From Magicicada septendecula (taxonomy: Eukaryota; Arthropoda; Insecta; Hemiptera; Cicadidae): DNA of 64,000 bases. Of the stretch, positions 1 through 12,236 are shown one piece after another (the first letter of the stretch is position 1; the number at the start of each line of letters is the position of its first letter). The DNA lies in contig CM068373.1 of the NCBI GenBank assembly GCA_034769895.1, forward strand, positions 203,071,964 to 203,135,963, written 5' to 3'. The notes beneath the pieces were generated by a model that worked only from the letters and a program-made list of their open reading frames with translations, made no database searches and was not told where the DNA came from. The position numbers and the translations under genes are program-made.

Positions 1-117
1 CCACCCTTTTTGTTTTTCATTATATAATCTAAATATTAACTTGATTTCACTGTACACAAGCTATATTTGGTAACTGAAAATTACCAAGCAGTTTTTGGTA
101 ACTTAGTTTTTTTATAG
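1..117. other. AT-rich flank of the hAT element
   Basis: AT-rich non-coding sequence. I see no gene or structured element before the target duplication at 118. Confidence 0.5.
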
Positions 118-657
118 ACTCTCACCAGGGCCGTATTTAGGATCTGTAGACCCCTAGGCTGAACCTGTGATGCAGGCCCTACCGGGAGTCTGGGGAGTAT
201 TCCATACCCCCCAGTAAAACGGGGGGTCCGGAAATTTTTTGAAAATTAACCTGCAAAAATCGAATTTTAGAGCAATGTTCTAACTAAAACCTAAACAGAA
301 ACATTTAAAGTTTATTACTAAATTGTAGAAAATGTTACTGTACAGTATTTAGAAGTTAATGAATTGATGACATAAAAATGAAAAGAATTGAAAATCATTA
401 AGATATTCAATACGATTTATTAACATTGCTATGAACAACTATATTAAAAAAAGAACACAAAGTTTGGGTGTGAAATGAATTTATTGGCAGTGTGTTAAAA
501 GACGATACTATACTACAGTAAGTTACATTACTACAGCAGTGAGTAGAGTAATATTACAGTACTATACAATACTATGACACTAATATGTATGAAAATACTG
601 TGTGAACAATTTACTAATAAATTGTAGTTACTACATATAACTTAACTTGGAAATGGC

Positions 658-1542
658 TTAGTGGCTAATTGGTTTGCGCCTACACTTCATACTAATGAAT
701 CTACTTATAATATCTTCATAAATTAGTTGTCTTAAAACCTCACTTTCAATGCTGAGCAAAGCCAAAACGTTGAGCCTGTCTTCTAACATGGAGGTTCGAA
801 GCCTGTTTTTGATCAACTTCAATTTTGAAAATGACCTTTCTCCACTGCAGTTAGTGACCATAAGTGACAGGTGCATTCTTAGAGCGACCTCAATATTAGG
901 AAAACAATCTTTGACGTTTCTTTCTAGGAGGAGTTTATACATCCACCTCAACTGACTAATGACTTTTTCTTTTCCTCATCATCTTTTTGAAACTCATGGT
1001 AAAAAGCCTTGAACTGAATCAGTTCATTTCCCAATTGATCGTCTAAGTCATTGTTATATGTTTCTACTAAGTTTTGAGCTGCAGCAATTATCTCTTCATT
1101 AGTAAGTGTATCCAACTTGTTGAGAAACCCAAAACGGGTATCAACTAGTTTGTATGCCTCAAACTCTCCCGCAATGAAGATTCAAATTGATCTATGACAG
1201 GAAGGAAACTCTGGTTCGAAATTTTTCTGATGGTGTCAGCTTAACCTTCTGGTGCTTAGACTGGGACACAGTCAAGAGGTGCCAAACGCAGTTTATTTTG
1301 CGGTTGCGCCGTGTTTCACTCTCATACTCAGTGCAATCAGTTAACTCAGCAGCTTTCACCTCATATTCTTCAAAGCTATCCCGTTTTGTTCCTATGAAGC
1401 TTGTTAGCGATGTCAGTGCTGAGGCGGCTGTGTTCATGCCCAATCTAGGGTTCTGCAGGGTTTCACTAGTTTTGTTTACTTGTCCCAAGATATCATCCCA
1501 AAATACTGTGTACAGATTTACAGTCAAATAGATCACCGTCAC
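658..1542 (-). pseudogene. hAT transposase relic (ZMYM1/DUF4371-type)
   Basis: The 97-residue C-terminal segment (951 to 658) carries the hAT dimerisation signature: a hydrophobic stretch followed by NCSGERSFSKLKLIKNRLR and a trailing helix. A second open segment, 1542 to 1192, matches the region upstream in zinc-finger MYM-type-1-like transposases (…RRNRK… then the proline-glutamate/FR stretch). The two are joined by sequence in several frames with stops around 950-1190, so the gene is dead. Orientation is minus, with the C-terminus nearest the left end. The ORF on the opposite strand at 749-955 is a shadow. I am sure of the superfamily, less sure of the subfamily. Confidence 0.75.
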
Positions 1543-1805
1543 AATTTTGAAGTGCTGTGGCGCCCATTTTTATGCAGTAATCTATATTGCCTTGTGTCAT
1601 AAACTCCGGCCACAATCCAATGTCATTTTCCAAGCAAACATTTTCACTTAAAGCAGGTCCAAGAGAAACGCCCTCCAGTTCCCACGCGACACCAAGCGAT
1701 CGAGTTTCCTGAATGCTGACTCACTCATATCAGTTGACCACTGAAGAGTTCAGCAAAATTAGTCCACACGAAATAACTGCGTCGACGTCTTTTATGATTA
1801 TAAGA

Positions 1806-1899
1806 GGGCCCGCACCACGGTATTAAAACAAAGACATTTTTTATTTTAGTTTATTCAAAATTAAAATTTTTAAACAGTTTTTTTTTGTGGTGCGGGCCC
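1806..1899. repeat. 13-bp perfect inverted repeat near the right end of the hAT element
   Basis: GGGCCCGCACCAC at 1806-1818 is matched by its exact complement at 1887-1899, with an AT-rich 68-nt loop. It lies inside the hAT element just before its right terminus. A subterminal role is possible but not shown. Confidence 0.7.
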
Positions 1900-1948
1900 A
1901 TAGGCTGCAGCCTAGATAGCCTGCGCGTAATGCGGCCCTGACTCTCAC

Positions 1949-3229
1949 AGGTTAATTTGCAAGCAGTACTACTTCACACTGAAAATAAATGGTCACCAAT
2001 CCCTTCAGTTTATACTGCTTACATGTCGGAGTCATGTGATAGTATGAAACTTATTGAGCAGAATTCAGTATGACGGATATTCGTGGCATACCTATGGAGA
2101 TGTGAAAGTAACGTAGTTTTACTTCGATTGCAGCTTGGATTCACTAAATTCTGTTGCCTTCTGAGCGAGCGGGTAAATTCTATCCAGGAATGGGAAAATT
2201 ATTATGTAAAAAAAGCAGTGATTAAAGACAGAGGCACTGAGTGTAGGAGATCAGACCGTTGTAGGTCAAGTACTAGTAAAACCTGGAAAAGCTTATTGTC
2301 CACTACTACATATTAAGTAGGTTTAATGAAAATTATGTAAATGCAACGGATGTAATTTCGAAACTGTTAATTTACTTCAAGTGTGTACTAAAGTAAAGAA
2401 TGTTACAATTTATAAGTTGGTAATTACACCAGGTAGGCTTAAACAGGTAATACTAACAACCAGTAGCCTACTGATTCCAATGTGTGTGTGAAGAGGGCTT
2501 TTGAGTAGATAATAACGCTATTACCTACTTGATACAGAAATTCGCGTGTCACCTGCAATTTGTATTATGCAAACGTTCGGAGGATGCAAATTTTTCAACA
2601 ACATTGTTGGAGTGCCAACCTTTAGAATGAACCGTTGTGGCGGAATGCAAGATTGATTTAAAGAATTCAAAAATTCTTGGAGATAGTACACTATATTTTC
2701 AATATTAAATACGGTGTTAATAGATTCTTCGTACTTTTTATTATCCCCAGAAAATTTTTCCAAACTTGTATCATTATTTTCCTTTACAGATTCGATTCTT
2801 TGGGAATAACCACTTGTAATTTTTATCAAGTAAACACTTGACGTTTTGCACAGATTTTAGCAATTAATAGAGTTGTACTATTTACTATGTCCCAGTTTTC
2901 CGTCAATTTCTGTGAAGCTATCGTCATTAGGAACACTACCGTCACCGAGGTGCAGTAAGTTTGTAGAAAAATCACCATCTCCTCCTAAATGGGCTCTCAT
3001 ATTGCTTTGCAAATTTAGTCTGAATAGCATTCCACATCGCCGAGGACTTTAAACACACTTAGACAATATCAGCGCGGGTTCCTCTTGCAGTTACCGGTAA
3101 TCTCTAGCGAGAATCCTCTGAAATAACAAAAGTTACGCTACCCACTAATTTGTTACAGTTTCTTAAGTCTTGGAGAGTTTGATTGACCGTTTCTATACAG
3201 TCCAGAAATCGCCTTCGTTTTATCGTTCA
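1949..3229. other. No recognisable gene
   Basis: Short open frames occur at 2083-2316 (+) and 2521-2829 (-), but neither shows a motif, a codon pattern or neighbours that support a gene. I see nothing else in this stretch. Confidence 0.4.
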
Positions 3230-4290
3230 TGATTAGTTTCCGTTTTGATCGCTCTTTCTTTTGTCATGCCTCCTCTTCAATACGAACTGCTTTTTTAACA
3301 GGAGTCAGTGAGAATACTTGACTTTTTCTTCTTGGCGCATTTTTATTTTATTTTTGCAGTCGCTTTCGGATAAGGGCGAATTTATTCTGGTGTCAATTGT
3401 GATAAGGTATTAGCAGATGTCTCGTTTATTCCTGACGTGGGAGGTCCGGCTACTGTGGTCTCTTGACAATCTTTTGTTAGTGTTAATCTTCCTTCATAAT
3501 TAATTTTGTCTCCTATCTCTCTGTCAATTACAGGTGAACACAGAAACTCTTCGATACTGAATATATTTTCATTTAATGGCCAAATTCAAGTTGAACTAAA
3601 ACCTGCTGTCAGTTAGATGGTGTAGCTGCCTTTGAAAGAGTATGTTTTGCTAGCCCAGGTATGTCATATAATGTATTGGTTTTACCTGGGTTTATTGTCA
3701 TCCAGCTCTCAGTGGCTGCACCGAAACAGGCCATATAAACACTTGTCTAATGGCTGAAGTCAGTTTGTAATGGGTATGAGGTATAAACTGTTTCATAAAT
3801 AGTAAAAAAGAGAGGCTGTAATTTATCTTGATGGATGTGCTACTCCATACAACCTGCTGGTCCATAAAAAATCAAAGTGATTTCTACATAACACTCTGGG
3901 GATAACGATAAGTGGTGGTTTCCAGCTGCCATCTATGAAAATACCACTGGTTTCACCCTTTCCCAAAGGGGTAACCCTACTGACTTGTTTATTCCCCTTC
4001 AAACTGACAACTTTGTTAGGACAGTGCACTGTTGTTACGCTGCCTGGTTTCCTTCACATTCCAAATATTGTGACAATAAAGATGAAGGCGACTTATCACA
4101 GAATTCCAATATTGAAGAAAGTCTTATGTCATGTTTATTAAAACTAAATACTATTGCAAAACTTGTTGCTTCAGCCTCTCTAAAAGACAACCTTGAATGT
4201 CGCTGCATGAAGCCAATAAAACAATCTTTTACCGGCCCAGTTCACCAGAAAATCGACATTATTTGCAAACACATATTCGGAGGCTAACAT
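3230..4290 (-). pseudogene. pogo/Tigger-type transposase relic (CENP-B-like DDE family)
   Basis: Read on the minus strand from about 4290 to 3230, successive frames follow the pogo/Tigger order. Around 4210-4100 is a stretch like FMQRHSRLSFREAEATS. Next comes the catalytic NVDET site, here NVKET followed by a frame change near 4050. Then TTVHCPNKVVSLKGNKQV and a PPLIVIPR motif lie in the open segment 4029-3823. Further left are LQPLDKCLYGLF (about 3750), then WMTINPGKT with a TP segment, and a C-terminal tail. The first catalytic aspartate is replaced by lysine and several stops and shifts interrupt the frame. The plus-strand open frames at 3935-4287 are shadows. I do not see terminal repeats. 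Confidence 0.75.
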
Positions 4291-5187
4291 ACGAACATTC
4301 TTAGGGTAAAAACCATAATAACTAACAGAATAGTGCAGATCATAACACAGAAATCTGATTTTTCTTTTTGTTCTTTCCTAAATACAAGTTGTGGAAAACG
4401 CCGAGTCTTTGTAGGGTTTGTGAGCTACATTGCCCCAGAAAGTTTTTCACTTGTACGTTTGAACCAAATATGAAAAAAAAGAAAACAGAACAAAATGTTT
4501 TACTTACATTGTACCAACATACCCCTTTCCTTCTGGTAAAATTGAAGGTACACTTTTAATTTTAAAATTAGTGGGTGAAGTGTAGTGCTGCTGGCCACTC
4601 TACCTTTAGTGTGTGTGTCGAACACTCACTTTAGGCAACCTATTCTATCTCCTAAATTTCCTAGGCGGCATAAAAAGGAGCCATTATTACTATTATCACT
4701 TTAAAAATTTTAGTTTTTTAGGATTTAATAAACATGTAATCTTCATTATAGGATCACAAATAACTGACACATAATTAATTCTGAGATCTGTTAGGTTATG
4801 AATTAGTTTTCTTTTAAGAGTTATAGAGAAACATAACTTGCCATCATGCTGCCACATTGCTTTTGTATTAGTACGATTCAATTGTACACTTACCATGGAT
4901 CCAACAAAGTACATAGCTGTAAACACCCATAGCAAATTAGTGACAAAAAGGTTGCTTTACACGTTCTAAAATACAAAAGGGAACAAAGACTCATTTTACT
5001 GTACAATGGTATAATCAGACTGGAGGAGCACGTACTACAAGCTATAACAAAAACGTTATACAGTTGCAGAGGTGCTGCGACTAAGGGACACATGAAGAAG
5101 TACAAAGTATCAACTTATGTCTCTCTGCTCTCCCCTATATGGTAATACTGTCTTATAATGACTGTTAAACAAATCAAATGTATTGTA
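4291..5187. other. No recognisable gene
   Basis: AT-rich sequence with short random open frames on both strands. I see no motif worth naming. Confidence 0.4.
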
Positions 5188-5299
5188 TACCTTTATATGT
5201 GTATTTATACACAATATATCATAAACGTTTTTGTGGCAAAAATACCTTTATATGTGTATTTATACACAATATATCATAAAAGTTTTTTGTGACAAAAAT
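5188..5299. repeat. 55-bp tandem duplication
   Basis: Two head-to-tail copies of a 55-bp unit begin at 5188 and 5243. Each starts TACCTTTATATGTG and ends in a G/T-rich then A-rich stretch. They differ at a few positions. Confidence 0.85.
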
Positions 5300-6040
5300 A
5301 TCTGTCAAATTTTTGTATGTTGTAATGGTACATATAACACTGCCAACACCAGCGTACCACAAATAAGTTGAAAGCCACTACAATTAAGAATACCTACAAG
5401 GTCAAGCATACGATCATGGATAAAAAAGGAAGTATCATAAGCTAAAACCAAGTGAATTAAAAAAATGAAGAAGGAATTACCAGTAAATGTGCAACTAAAG
5501 AAGATAAAGCAAGACTAACGACAAGACGACATACATAATTACCAAATAGATCAAACAGTGAGAAGGAAACCCATGAAAGACAAAATCAAGAAGAAACCTA
5601 TTAACCGTGAGAAGGAAACCAGTGAAAACAACGCCATGAAGAAACTTATTAAGAGGGAGGAAGGAATCAGTGAAGAGAAGAAGAAAATATCCAGATCAAA
5701 CACAAAAAAGGGAGATAACATGAATTATAATGAACTAACATATGCCAATGAAAGAATTGTTATAAAAGAAGAAAGAATAAATGGAATAAACAACATGATT
5801 TAAACCCCTAAGCTGTAAAAAAAATTGTCACTGACCAAAACTTATTAAGTGAATACCTTCCTGGACAATGTAATACAAACAATAATCAATAAGAATGAAT
5901 TATTGAACATAAAAAGTATCAAAGAGAATGAATAATAATAAGATAAGTTCTTAGCTAAATGATGTGTAGACATGAAAAGAGGACTATGTCCAAAACACCA
6001 ATGACCAATTGTAAAGTGGAATTGATATTAGAAATAACCA
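5300..6040. other. AT-rich sequence with a lysine-rich open frame
   Basis: The only open frame of note is 5558-5803 (+), 81 codons rich in Lys, Glu and Asn. It contains an internal repeat of a GAGAAGGAAACC-type unit. Purine-rich DNA gives such frames by chance, and there is no domain, so I do not call a gene. Confidence 0.4.
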
Positions 6041-6165
6041 CTACCAACCAACCAATAACCAACCAACCAACCAACCAAACCAACCAACCAATAAACCAAT
6101 AGTAACCAATAACCAATAACCAATAACCAACCAACCAATAACCAATAATAACCAATAGTAAAGAC
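6041..6165. repeat. AACC/ATAACC simple-sequence tract
   Basis: An irregular tract of CCAA, CCAACCAACC and CCAATAACCAATAACC units. The minus-strand open frame rich in Trp, Leu, Val, Gly and Tyr across it is a by-product of the repeat. Confidence 0.85.
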
Positions 6166-7430
6166 TGTAAAAGATACACAAAATTTAATCTAATAATAAC
6201 CAACAGATATACCAGTACTACATAAAGTCAAATAAATCAAATGTAATACAGAAATACAAAACTGACAATAATCCATTGTTGTATATTTAGAATGTAACAT
6301 AACCTAATCTGGACAACTAGTTTTCACTAAAACTATAGAAAAATAAGGCCAAAGCAATGTTAAACTAAAATGTATTATAATGTGACATAAATAGATAATA
6401 TAAGGAACGATTTTTGTAAAACAGATAATGTAATAAGTAAATATAAAAGCTGTATTAATGTGATTTAATATAACTATATGCTTGCCATAGAATGGATGCA
6501 TGATGCAACAAAATTATCTTGTAAACTTATCATAAAAGAGTAGGAACTCAACTAACAACATTGAATGAGGCAGAATACTATTCGAATAAGTAAATTCAAG
6601 GATTATAGCCACCCAAATACTAATAATAACAATAATAATAAATAAACCATGTTTACAGCTAGATGCAAGTAATCTTGGTAACTTTAAACCAAAGCAATTA
6701 TCAGTATAAATGCAGAATGAACTACTGCACAATAATAACAGTGGTATCAAAACAATGATAAGAGATATTCAAGCAATAATGAGAATAATTTGATAGGATT
6801 ACAACCCATATAAAAAGGTAACTTCCTAAAGTATAGTAAACTCACTTAACAAACTATAGTTAAGGTAATAAAACCATAAGATGAAGAAAAAGGACACTAT
6901 CAGAAATGACAATGACCAATGCAGTATGCACAGGCCATAATAAAATGTTATTAACTATTAATGTCAGTATAATAGTAAGTATCATGTACATGTTGTGTTT
7001 ATGTTAGTGTCTATACAGGAAAGTACCGATCAACTCACCGCAGCTAATAATAGAAGACTCGACGCAACTTCTTCAGAATCAAACTCAAGAAATGGAACAA
7101 AAAACATTCTAAACTATTTAAACAAAATTAATAAACGACGTCAAAGAGTAAGTGAACCGATTTATTCATATCGGATTCAATAATAGATTGAATTGGGTAG
7201 AATAAATCAATAAACCAAAAATTAATAATAAAAACCAAAACTTTAAGAATAATAATAAAACAGACGATCTCGTCGTGCTAAAATGTTCATACACACTTTT
7301 TAAGAGAAAGTTACTTAAAACTTCGAATCTAACAAGAAAAATATTGTGTCTAGTATTCATAATACAAACCCTTAGATGTCAAATATGAAGTGAAAATATA
7401 AGAACCAAGTTAAATGTATATTCTATAGCC
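6166..7430. other. AT-rich, no recognisable gene
   Basis: Very AT-rich sequence with only short random open frames on both strands. I see nothing to annotate. Confidence 0.4.
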
Positions 7431-7439
7431 GGCAGAATA

Positions 7440-7612
7440 AGGGAAGGACAAATAAAATAGAGGGAGGATATCAAGAGAATGGAAAACATGAGACTACCTA
7501 AACAAGTAATAAGATACAGACCTCAGGGAAGACGAGATATAGGTAAGGCAAGGAAAAGAGATGCCTTCAGTGAAGGCAGAACAGGCTGTAATCCTATACC
7601 TTGACATGGAGA
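7440..7612 (+). pseudogene. C-terminal tail of a non-LTR retrotransposon reverse transcriptase
   Basis: A plus-strand frame reads …MENMRLPKQVIRY…GRRDIGKARKR…EGRTGCNP…, the typical end of RTE/CR1-like polymerase proteins (RM…RLPK…GRR..GRP.KRW…). It is 5'-truncated to the last ~55 codons. Two other fragments with the same kind of tail lie at 43.9 kb (minus) and 56.2 kb (plus). Confidence 0.6.
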
Positions 7613-7654
7613 AGAAGATTCATAATACTTAATAGCACACTTAAGAACAAAATA

Positions 7655-8437
7655 TTGGTATGGAGAATCATACACGACTTCCATGTTCTAAGATTCATAT
7701 TTAAAATCATTTTCGAAATGAAATATTTCCATTGAAACTACTTCTTTCTACTTACTGCCTCAGCCACTTACTGTGGTCACTAACGAATACCACCTCACAT
7801 TATCGCACTTGATTTTCACTGATGATGGAAGTCGATGGCACTGCCGCAACGTCTGGTTTTGCAGAAAACATTGGTCTACGGCCAAACAGGCCGGGAAGGA
7901 ATTTTAAAAACAAACTGCTTCTTTGTTGCCAATAACGTAGTACATATATAAAAAAAATTATCAGGTAAACTATTACGTTACAACAAAAAATGTTTCAGGT
8001 AAACTACCCTTTCCCCGTAACCGATCTTCACCAAAATCAATAGGCCTTGAGTCCTCTATAATTCAGGTACATATATAATAAAATATCTGATTCTGTTTGA
8101 ATTTACGGCAGTTATCGTTCATCATGAAAAAATTTCTCTTGTTACAACATAAAATATTGCAGGTAAACTACCCCTTTGTCTTAACCGATCTTCACAAAAA
8201 ACAATAGCTCTTGAATACTCTACAATTCAGGGCTGTATGCAAAAAATTATTTGATTCTGTTTGAATTTGCGGTTCTTATCGTTTGCCATAAAAAATCTAC
8301 AGATAGACACACAGACACTTTTCGAAATATTATTTTTTTCATGTTTTGAGGGTAGTATAATCAGAATCTGCAAAAATCTCTAACACGATTTTTTTGCCAT
8401 CACCATACTTCCATTTCCTTATGGAACATGAAAGTAA
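7655..8437 (-). repeat. Dispersed repeat family, copy 1 (reverse orientation)
   Basis: In reverse orientation this copy starts near 8437 with the hairpin-forming head (CTTCCAT…ATGGAAG) and ends near 7660 with GTATGGAGAATCATAC. Between them are two units of about 180 bp, each containing CAGGTAAACTACCC and a CCGATCTTCAC block. A segment at 7815-7865 contains GACTGATGATGG-type sequence resembling Penelope-like element ends. The same head, units and tail recur at 36.8, 37.5, 52.65 and 60.09 kb. I see no protein. Confidence 0.75.
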
Positions 8438-8825
8438 AATCAAAGTACAATTCTGATGGCAACAAAAATCAAATATTCTATCAAAAATTAGGGATATACA
8501 TTTTTGGTAGCTATTTGGTAGGCCTACTTGCATTGCACAAGGAATGTGTTATTTTCAATAGGTTATTGATAAAAAATGACTTACAAGTACATTGATTTTT
8601 ATTACAAAATTTATACAAAACAGTTTCAATTCTAAGGTATCAATAATTAATAAATATTAACGATAATGAACAAATTATTTCTTCAGAGAAGATACATAAA
8701 AACATTGCAAAAATAATACATATCAGACAAATATTATTACAACAAAAATACCACACAGACATTTGGGCTTTGTTACTTTATCAGTAACTATAGGATTACA
8801 TTAACAAAGTACATAGAATATTTAT

Positions 8826-9107
8826 TTACAAGAACATAATTACAAAAAGTGAAAACAACTTTGATGAAATAAACATTTTATTTATTACATCAACCATAAC
8901 TAAACTCAGATGACAATATAAATGAACTAAATATAGGTTTTTCTGCGAGGGAGTGTAGGATTGATTAGGGGTTCAATTAGTTCAAATTATTAAAAAAAAA
9001 ATAGCATAAACTATAAATAGAAAAACTAGACTGGTATGTTTACAACAAAATGAAATCTTCAAGTTACATTTAAACTACACCTTTTTAATATGGTGCATTA
9101 ATATTTC

Positions 9108-9186
<79 letters not shown>

Positions 9187-12104
9187 AATAACTATATAAG
9201 AATACAGCAGTTCTATAAGGAGAAATTTACCTCCAAACTTATAAATCTTGCACAACCACCTGGCGATATAAGAGGTTCTACAACACTGGACTCTGTAACA
9301 AAGAAAGAATTTTAGCTAACAGAGAAAAATAATTATCATTGCCAGTATCAACAAAAGTGCAAATTACTAAATGAAATAATTGCAATTTTATGGGAAATAA
9401 CGTTATTAAACTAATTATGTAGTTTATTAAGAACTTTTGTTTTTCCAGCAGCTTCCAAAACTTTTTATATAAAAAATAATATAAACAAACTTATTTAGAG
9501 CTTCAAACAATACTTATCTTAAAATTATCATATGATTATACTTTCCAAAGGAAGCCCCTGATTTGAAAGCATTGACACTCTATAATACTACTAATTAAAA
9601 ATGATTCCAACTACTGTGTTACTAAATTTTCTCATTTAAAATGTAAATGGGACTGTTAATAACTTTATATTGTTGTCATTAACAAGACAAAACACAATCA
9701 TTAATGGCTATTTTATCACAAACTTCAAAATCTCCTATAAAGCTTGCTCAATGAAATAGGACATTCCTGATGCAGAAAATTAACTTTGCCATAACACAAA
9801 TTAAATAACGCCCAAACAAAAAAATGCTTTGAAAACAAAACATTAATGAAATATGGTATGAATTCATTGTGCTACATTCAAAGCTGATTTTCTTAATTGA
9901 TTTAAAGTAATTATACAAGTCTAGTTTGTCAAGTAAAGATAATTTAGGTAAACCTAACACTACTTAAGAAACAAACATTAAATCAAATATGCTAATGTTA
10001 CAAAATTCACAAATAGAAAAAAAAATTTGAAATTATTTATAGGCTAAATTGCTTTGATTATATTACCTTCTCCACTTGATATGTTTTCCACATCAATATC
10101 ATCTGATGTTGATACTACTGATGGTGCAATAATAGTCATTTTTTCCCAGTCAATTCTGGAAATTTCAAGAGAAACCTGAAAGATCATTACAAAACTCATA
10201 CATAATTTTTCACTAACTTAATAATTAAGAATATTAAGCTAATGAATAAGAGAATAATTTATTTTCTTAACCTAGCACAATATTTGTAGGTTAGCACTAT
10301 GAATTTACAAAAAGTTAATGGATTTTTTGTAAATTTCTAAAAAAATTAAATTTACAGCATAATCTAGTAGTTATTTTATAGTAATCTATTCTTATTTAAA
10401 TGAACTCAATTCTGAAAGTTAAAAACAAACTTACATACTGCAGATCCTCTTGTTGTTCAGCTAGCACAATTGGTTGGTTACATCCCTGCACTGAAGATTC
10501 CTGAAAAAGATTTCTAATATAATCATACAAACTCGAAAAACAAAAATCTGTTCAAATGATTAACATTGAATAATATAATCCTGATGATAACTAGCAAATA
10601 CGTTACGGATAATTCATCCACACTGTATCATTTAAATCTACTATTAAGCATAACACACCCCATAAAATATTTTGGAATATTAAGCTATTAATTTTTTTAA
10701 ATTCCATGTGATATTAGTTGAGTATCATTTAGGAGGTTAAACAATATAAATACAATTCTACACATTAAGTTACAGATTATAACTACAGATAATAAGACAT
10801 TAAATACAAATAACACTATAGGGCTACATCAATTATCGGGTTTAAGAACCTGCTGTAAGCAGTGATAATTTTAGTTTAGTGAGCTTTAATCAGACTTGCA
10901 TTCAATATTAAATTCTACATAAGATAAAAGAACGATGCTTTCTTTAGTCACCATCAAAACCATTTCTGCCTGCAAGTTAATATTATAAAATTTAAAAACA
11001 GCACAATTTTATTAAAAAATTTAATCGTGATTAAAATGCATGTTTAAGTCAAAAACTAAAGAAGTCACAGTTCAAATTCTCTTTTCACTTTGTCTTTTAC
11101 CTGACACATGTTAGCCCTTAATTTTTAAAGCAGAGCTGTGTTAAAACAAATTTTTTATGCCAAATAAATTACAATTTAATGGATTCAATGGTATGAATAA
11201 TTAATAATGTGTACAAAAATTTACAACAGTTTGCTTCAGTGAGGATACAGTAGCCATAGGCCTATATTATAAATTTTATTAGGTCTTAAAATTAACCTTA
11301 ACTTACTAAGTCATATCTTATTAAGTAATTACGTTTCTCTGAAAAATGCTGAATTTGAAAGTATATTTAGAGTAATATAGCTGGACTGAAGAATTAAATA
11401 AAATATGTAACTAGTTAAATACGAGCAGAGTTCAAATTAAATATATTATGGTAAGGCCTACCATCTTGTGTTAGGTAAGACCACATTTTACGAATAAAAT
11501 GACTTACAAATTGGATACATTACACAAATATAGGTAGGCTAGAGTAGACAAAATAATTGTCAGACTTACAGGAGTATCTATAATAAAGAAAAATTATTTA
11601 ATTAAATGCAGTCAGTCCCCTCACAGGGACTTTGTTTAAAAATGAGTTAATTACCCCTTGGGTAATTATGAAAATTCTCATAAATGCTGATATTGCGCTG
11701 ATATATTTTTATTCTATTCTTCTATGTTATATAAACACGAGAAAAATAATTTTAAACGGCGGTCGAACCTATTTACGGAGACAAAAAATTAAATTTTTAC
11801 TCCCATAAGAACGCATGCAATGGTGAATGTAAGTCCTACCATCTTGTGTTAGCCTAGGTATATTGTATTAATTAAATTAGAATGCTAATTTGCTCCATTA
11901 TTAAATTTTGGACAGAACACAGTGATATTATGCATATTTGGGTCTATAACAGGTAGTGTTCGACAAAGTAATGTAGACATGCACACATAACCTAACACAC
12001 CTAATTTGCTACAAACAACGGACAACATACACTAAATAAATGATCATCTTACTTTTCATTATTATTCCTAGCGCCTCCAACATCTTTTTACTTCGACTTG
12101 CCAT
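8826..12104 (-). CDS. Intron-containing host gene of unknown function
   Basis: Exons, all minus strand: 12104-12053 (ATG in a good context, first residues MASRSKKMLEALG), 11577-11570 (8 nt), 10500-10435, 10175-10067, 9292-9231 and a possible last exon 8942-8826. Every internal exon is bordered by AG and GT(A)A with pyrimidine-rich acceptors. The phases fit: exon 1 leaves one base, the 8-nt exon closes the codon, exons 3 and 4 are open, and exon 5 completes the split codon. The internal part is acidic and Ser/Asp/Glu/Gln-rich (for example SDDIDVENISSGE) with no domain I recognise, and could be a regulatory protein's N-terminus. The last exon is AT-rich and the weakest; an AATAAA lies near 8600. 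The product would be about 137 residues. Confidence 0.6.
9109..9183. repeat. (TC)n(TA)n microsatellite
   Basis: About 42 bp of TC followed by about 32 bp of TA, in the last predicted intron of the host gene. Confidence 0.95.
11570..11577 (-). other. Predicted 8-nt microexon
   Basis: On the minus strand a strong acceptor (TTTTTCTTTATTATAG) is followed by 8 nt and then the consensus donor GTAAGT. Inserting these 8 nt between exon 1 (phase 1) and the exon at 10500 (phase 0) gives the only open reading. Without them, exon 3 hits a stop after a few codons. Confidence 0.55.
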
Positions 12105-12236
12105 CGCAAACACTTCAATATGAACAACAAAATTCTGTCCCACACACCTCAACAAACGAAAGCAAATTACCGCAAACACACTAAACGCGGCGCGAACTAA
12201 AACTAATGGCCGGTCGCCTTTTTTTCGTTGCACCAA

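Larger units (their letters stand above)
126..1940 (-). mobile_element. Complete but inactive hAT transposon with 8-bp target duplications
   Basis: The ends are inverted copies of CAGGGCCG (126-133 and 1933-1940), the usual start of hAT terminal repeats. An identical 8-bp direct repeat, ACTCTCAC, lies immediately outside at 118-125 and 1941-1948. Eight bp is the target duplication length of the hAT superfamily. The 1.8-kb body holds a minus-strand transposase relic. At about 3 kb or more, an intact member would be longer, so this copy is internally deleted and frame-broken. Both borders are read directly from sequence; the superfamily call combines ends, duplication length and protein. Confidence 0.9.

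Noticed and set aside
1187-1531. Plus-strand 114-codon frame in the hAT element
   Set aside because: Antisense shadow of the transposase relic.
5558-5803. Lysine-rich 81-codon frame
   Set aside because: Purine-rich low-complexity sequence with no domain, homologous partner or promoter.
12009-12236. Extending the host gene upstream of the ATG at 12104
   Set aside because: The frame is open but the ATG at 12104 has the better context, and the upstream part reads as hydrophobic noise.
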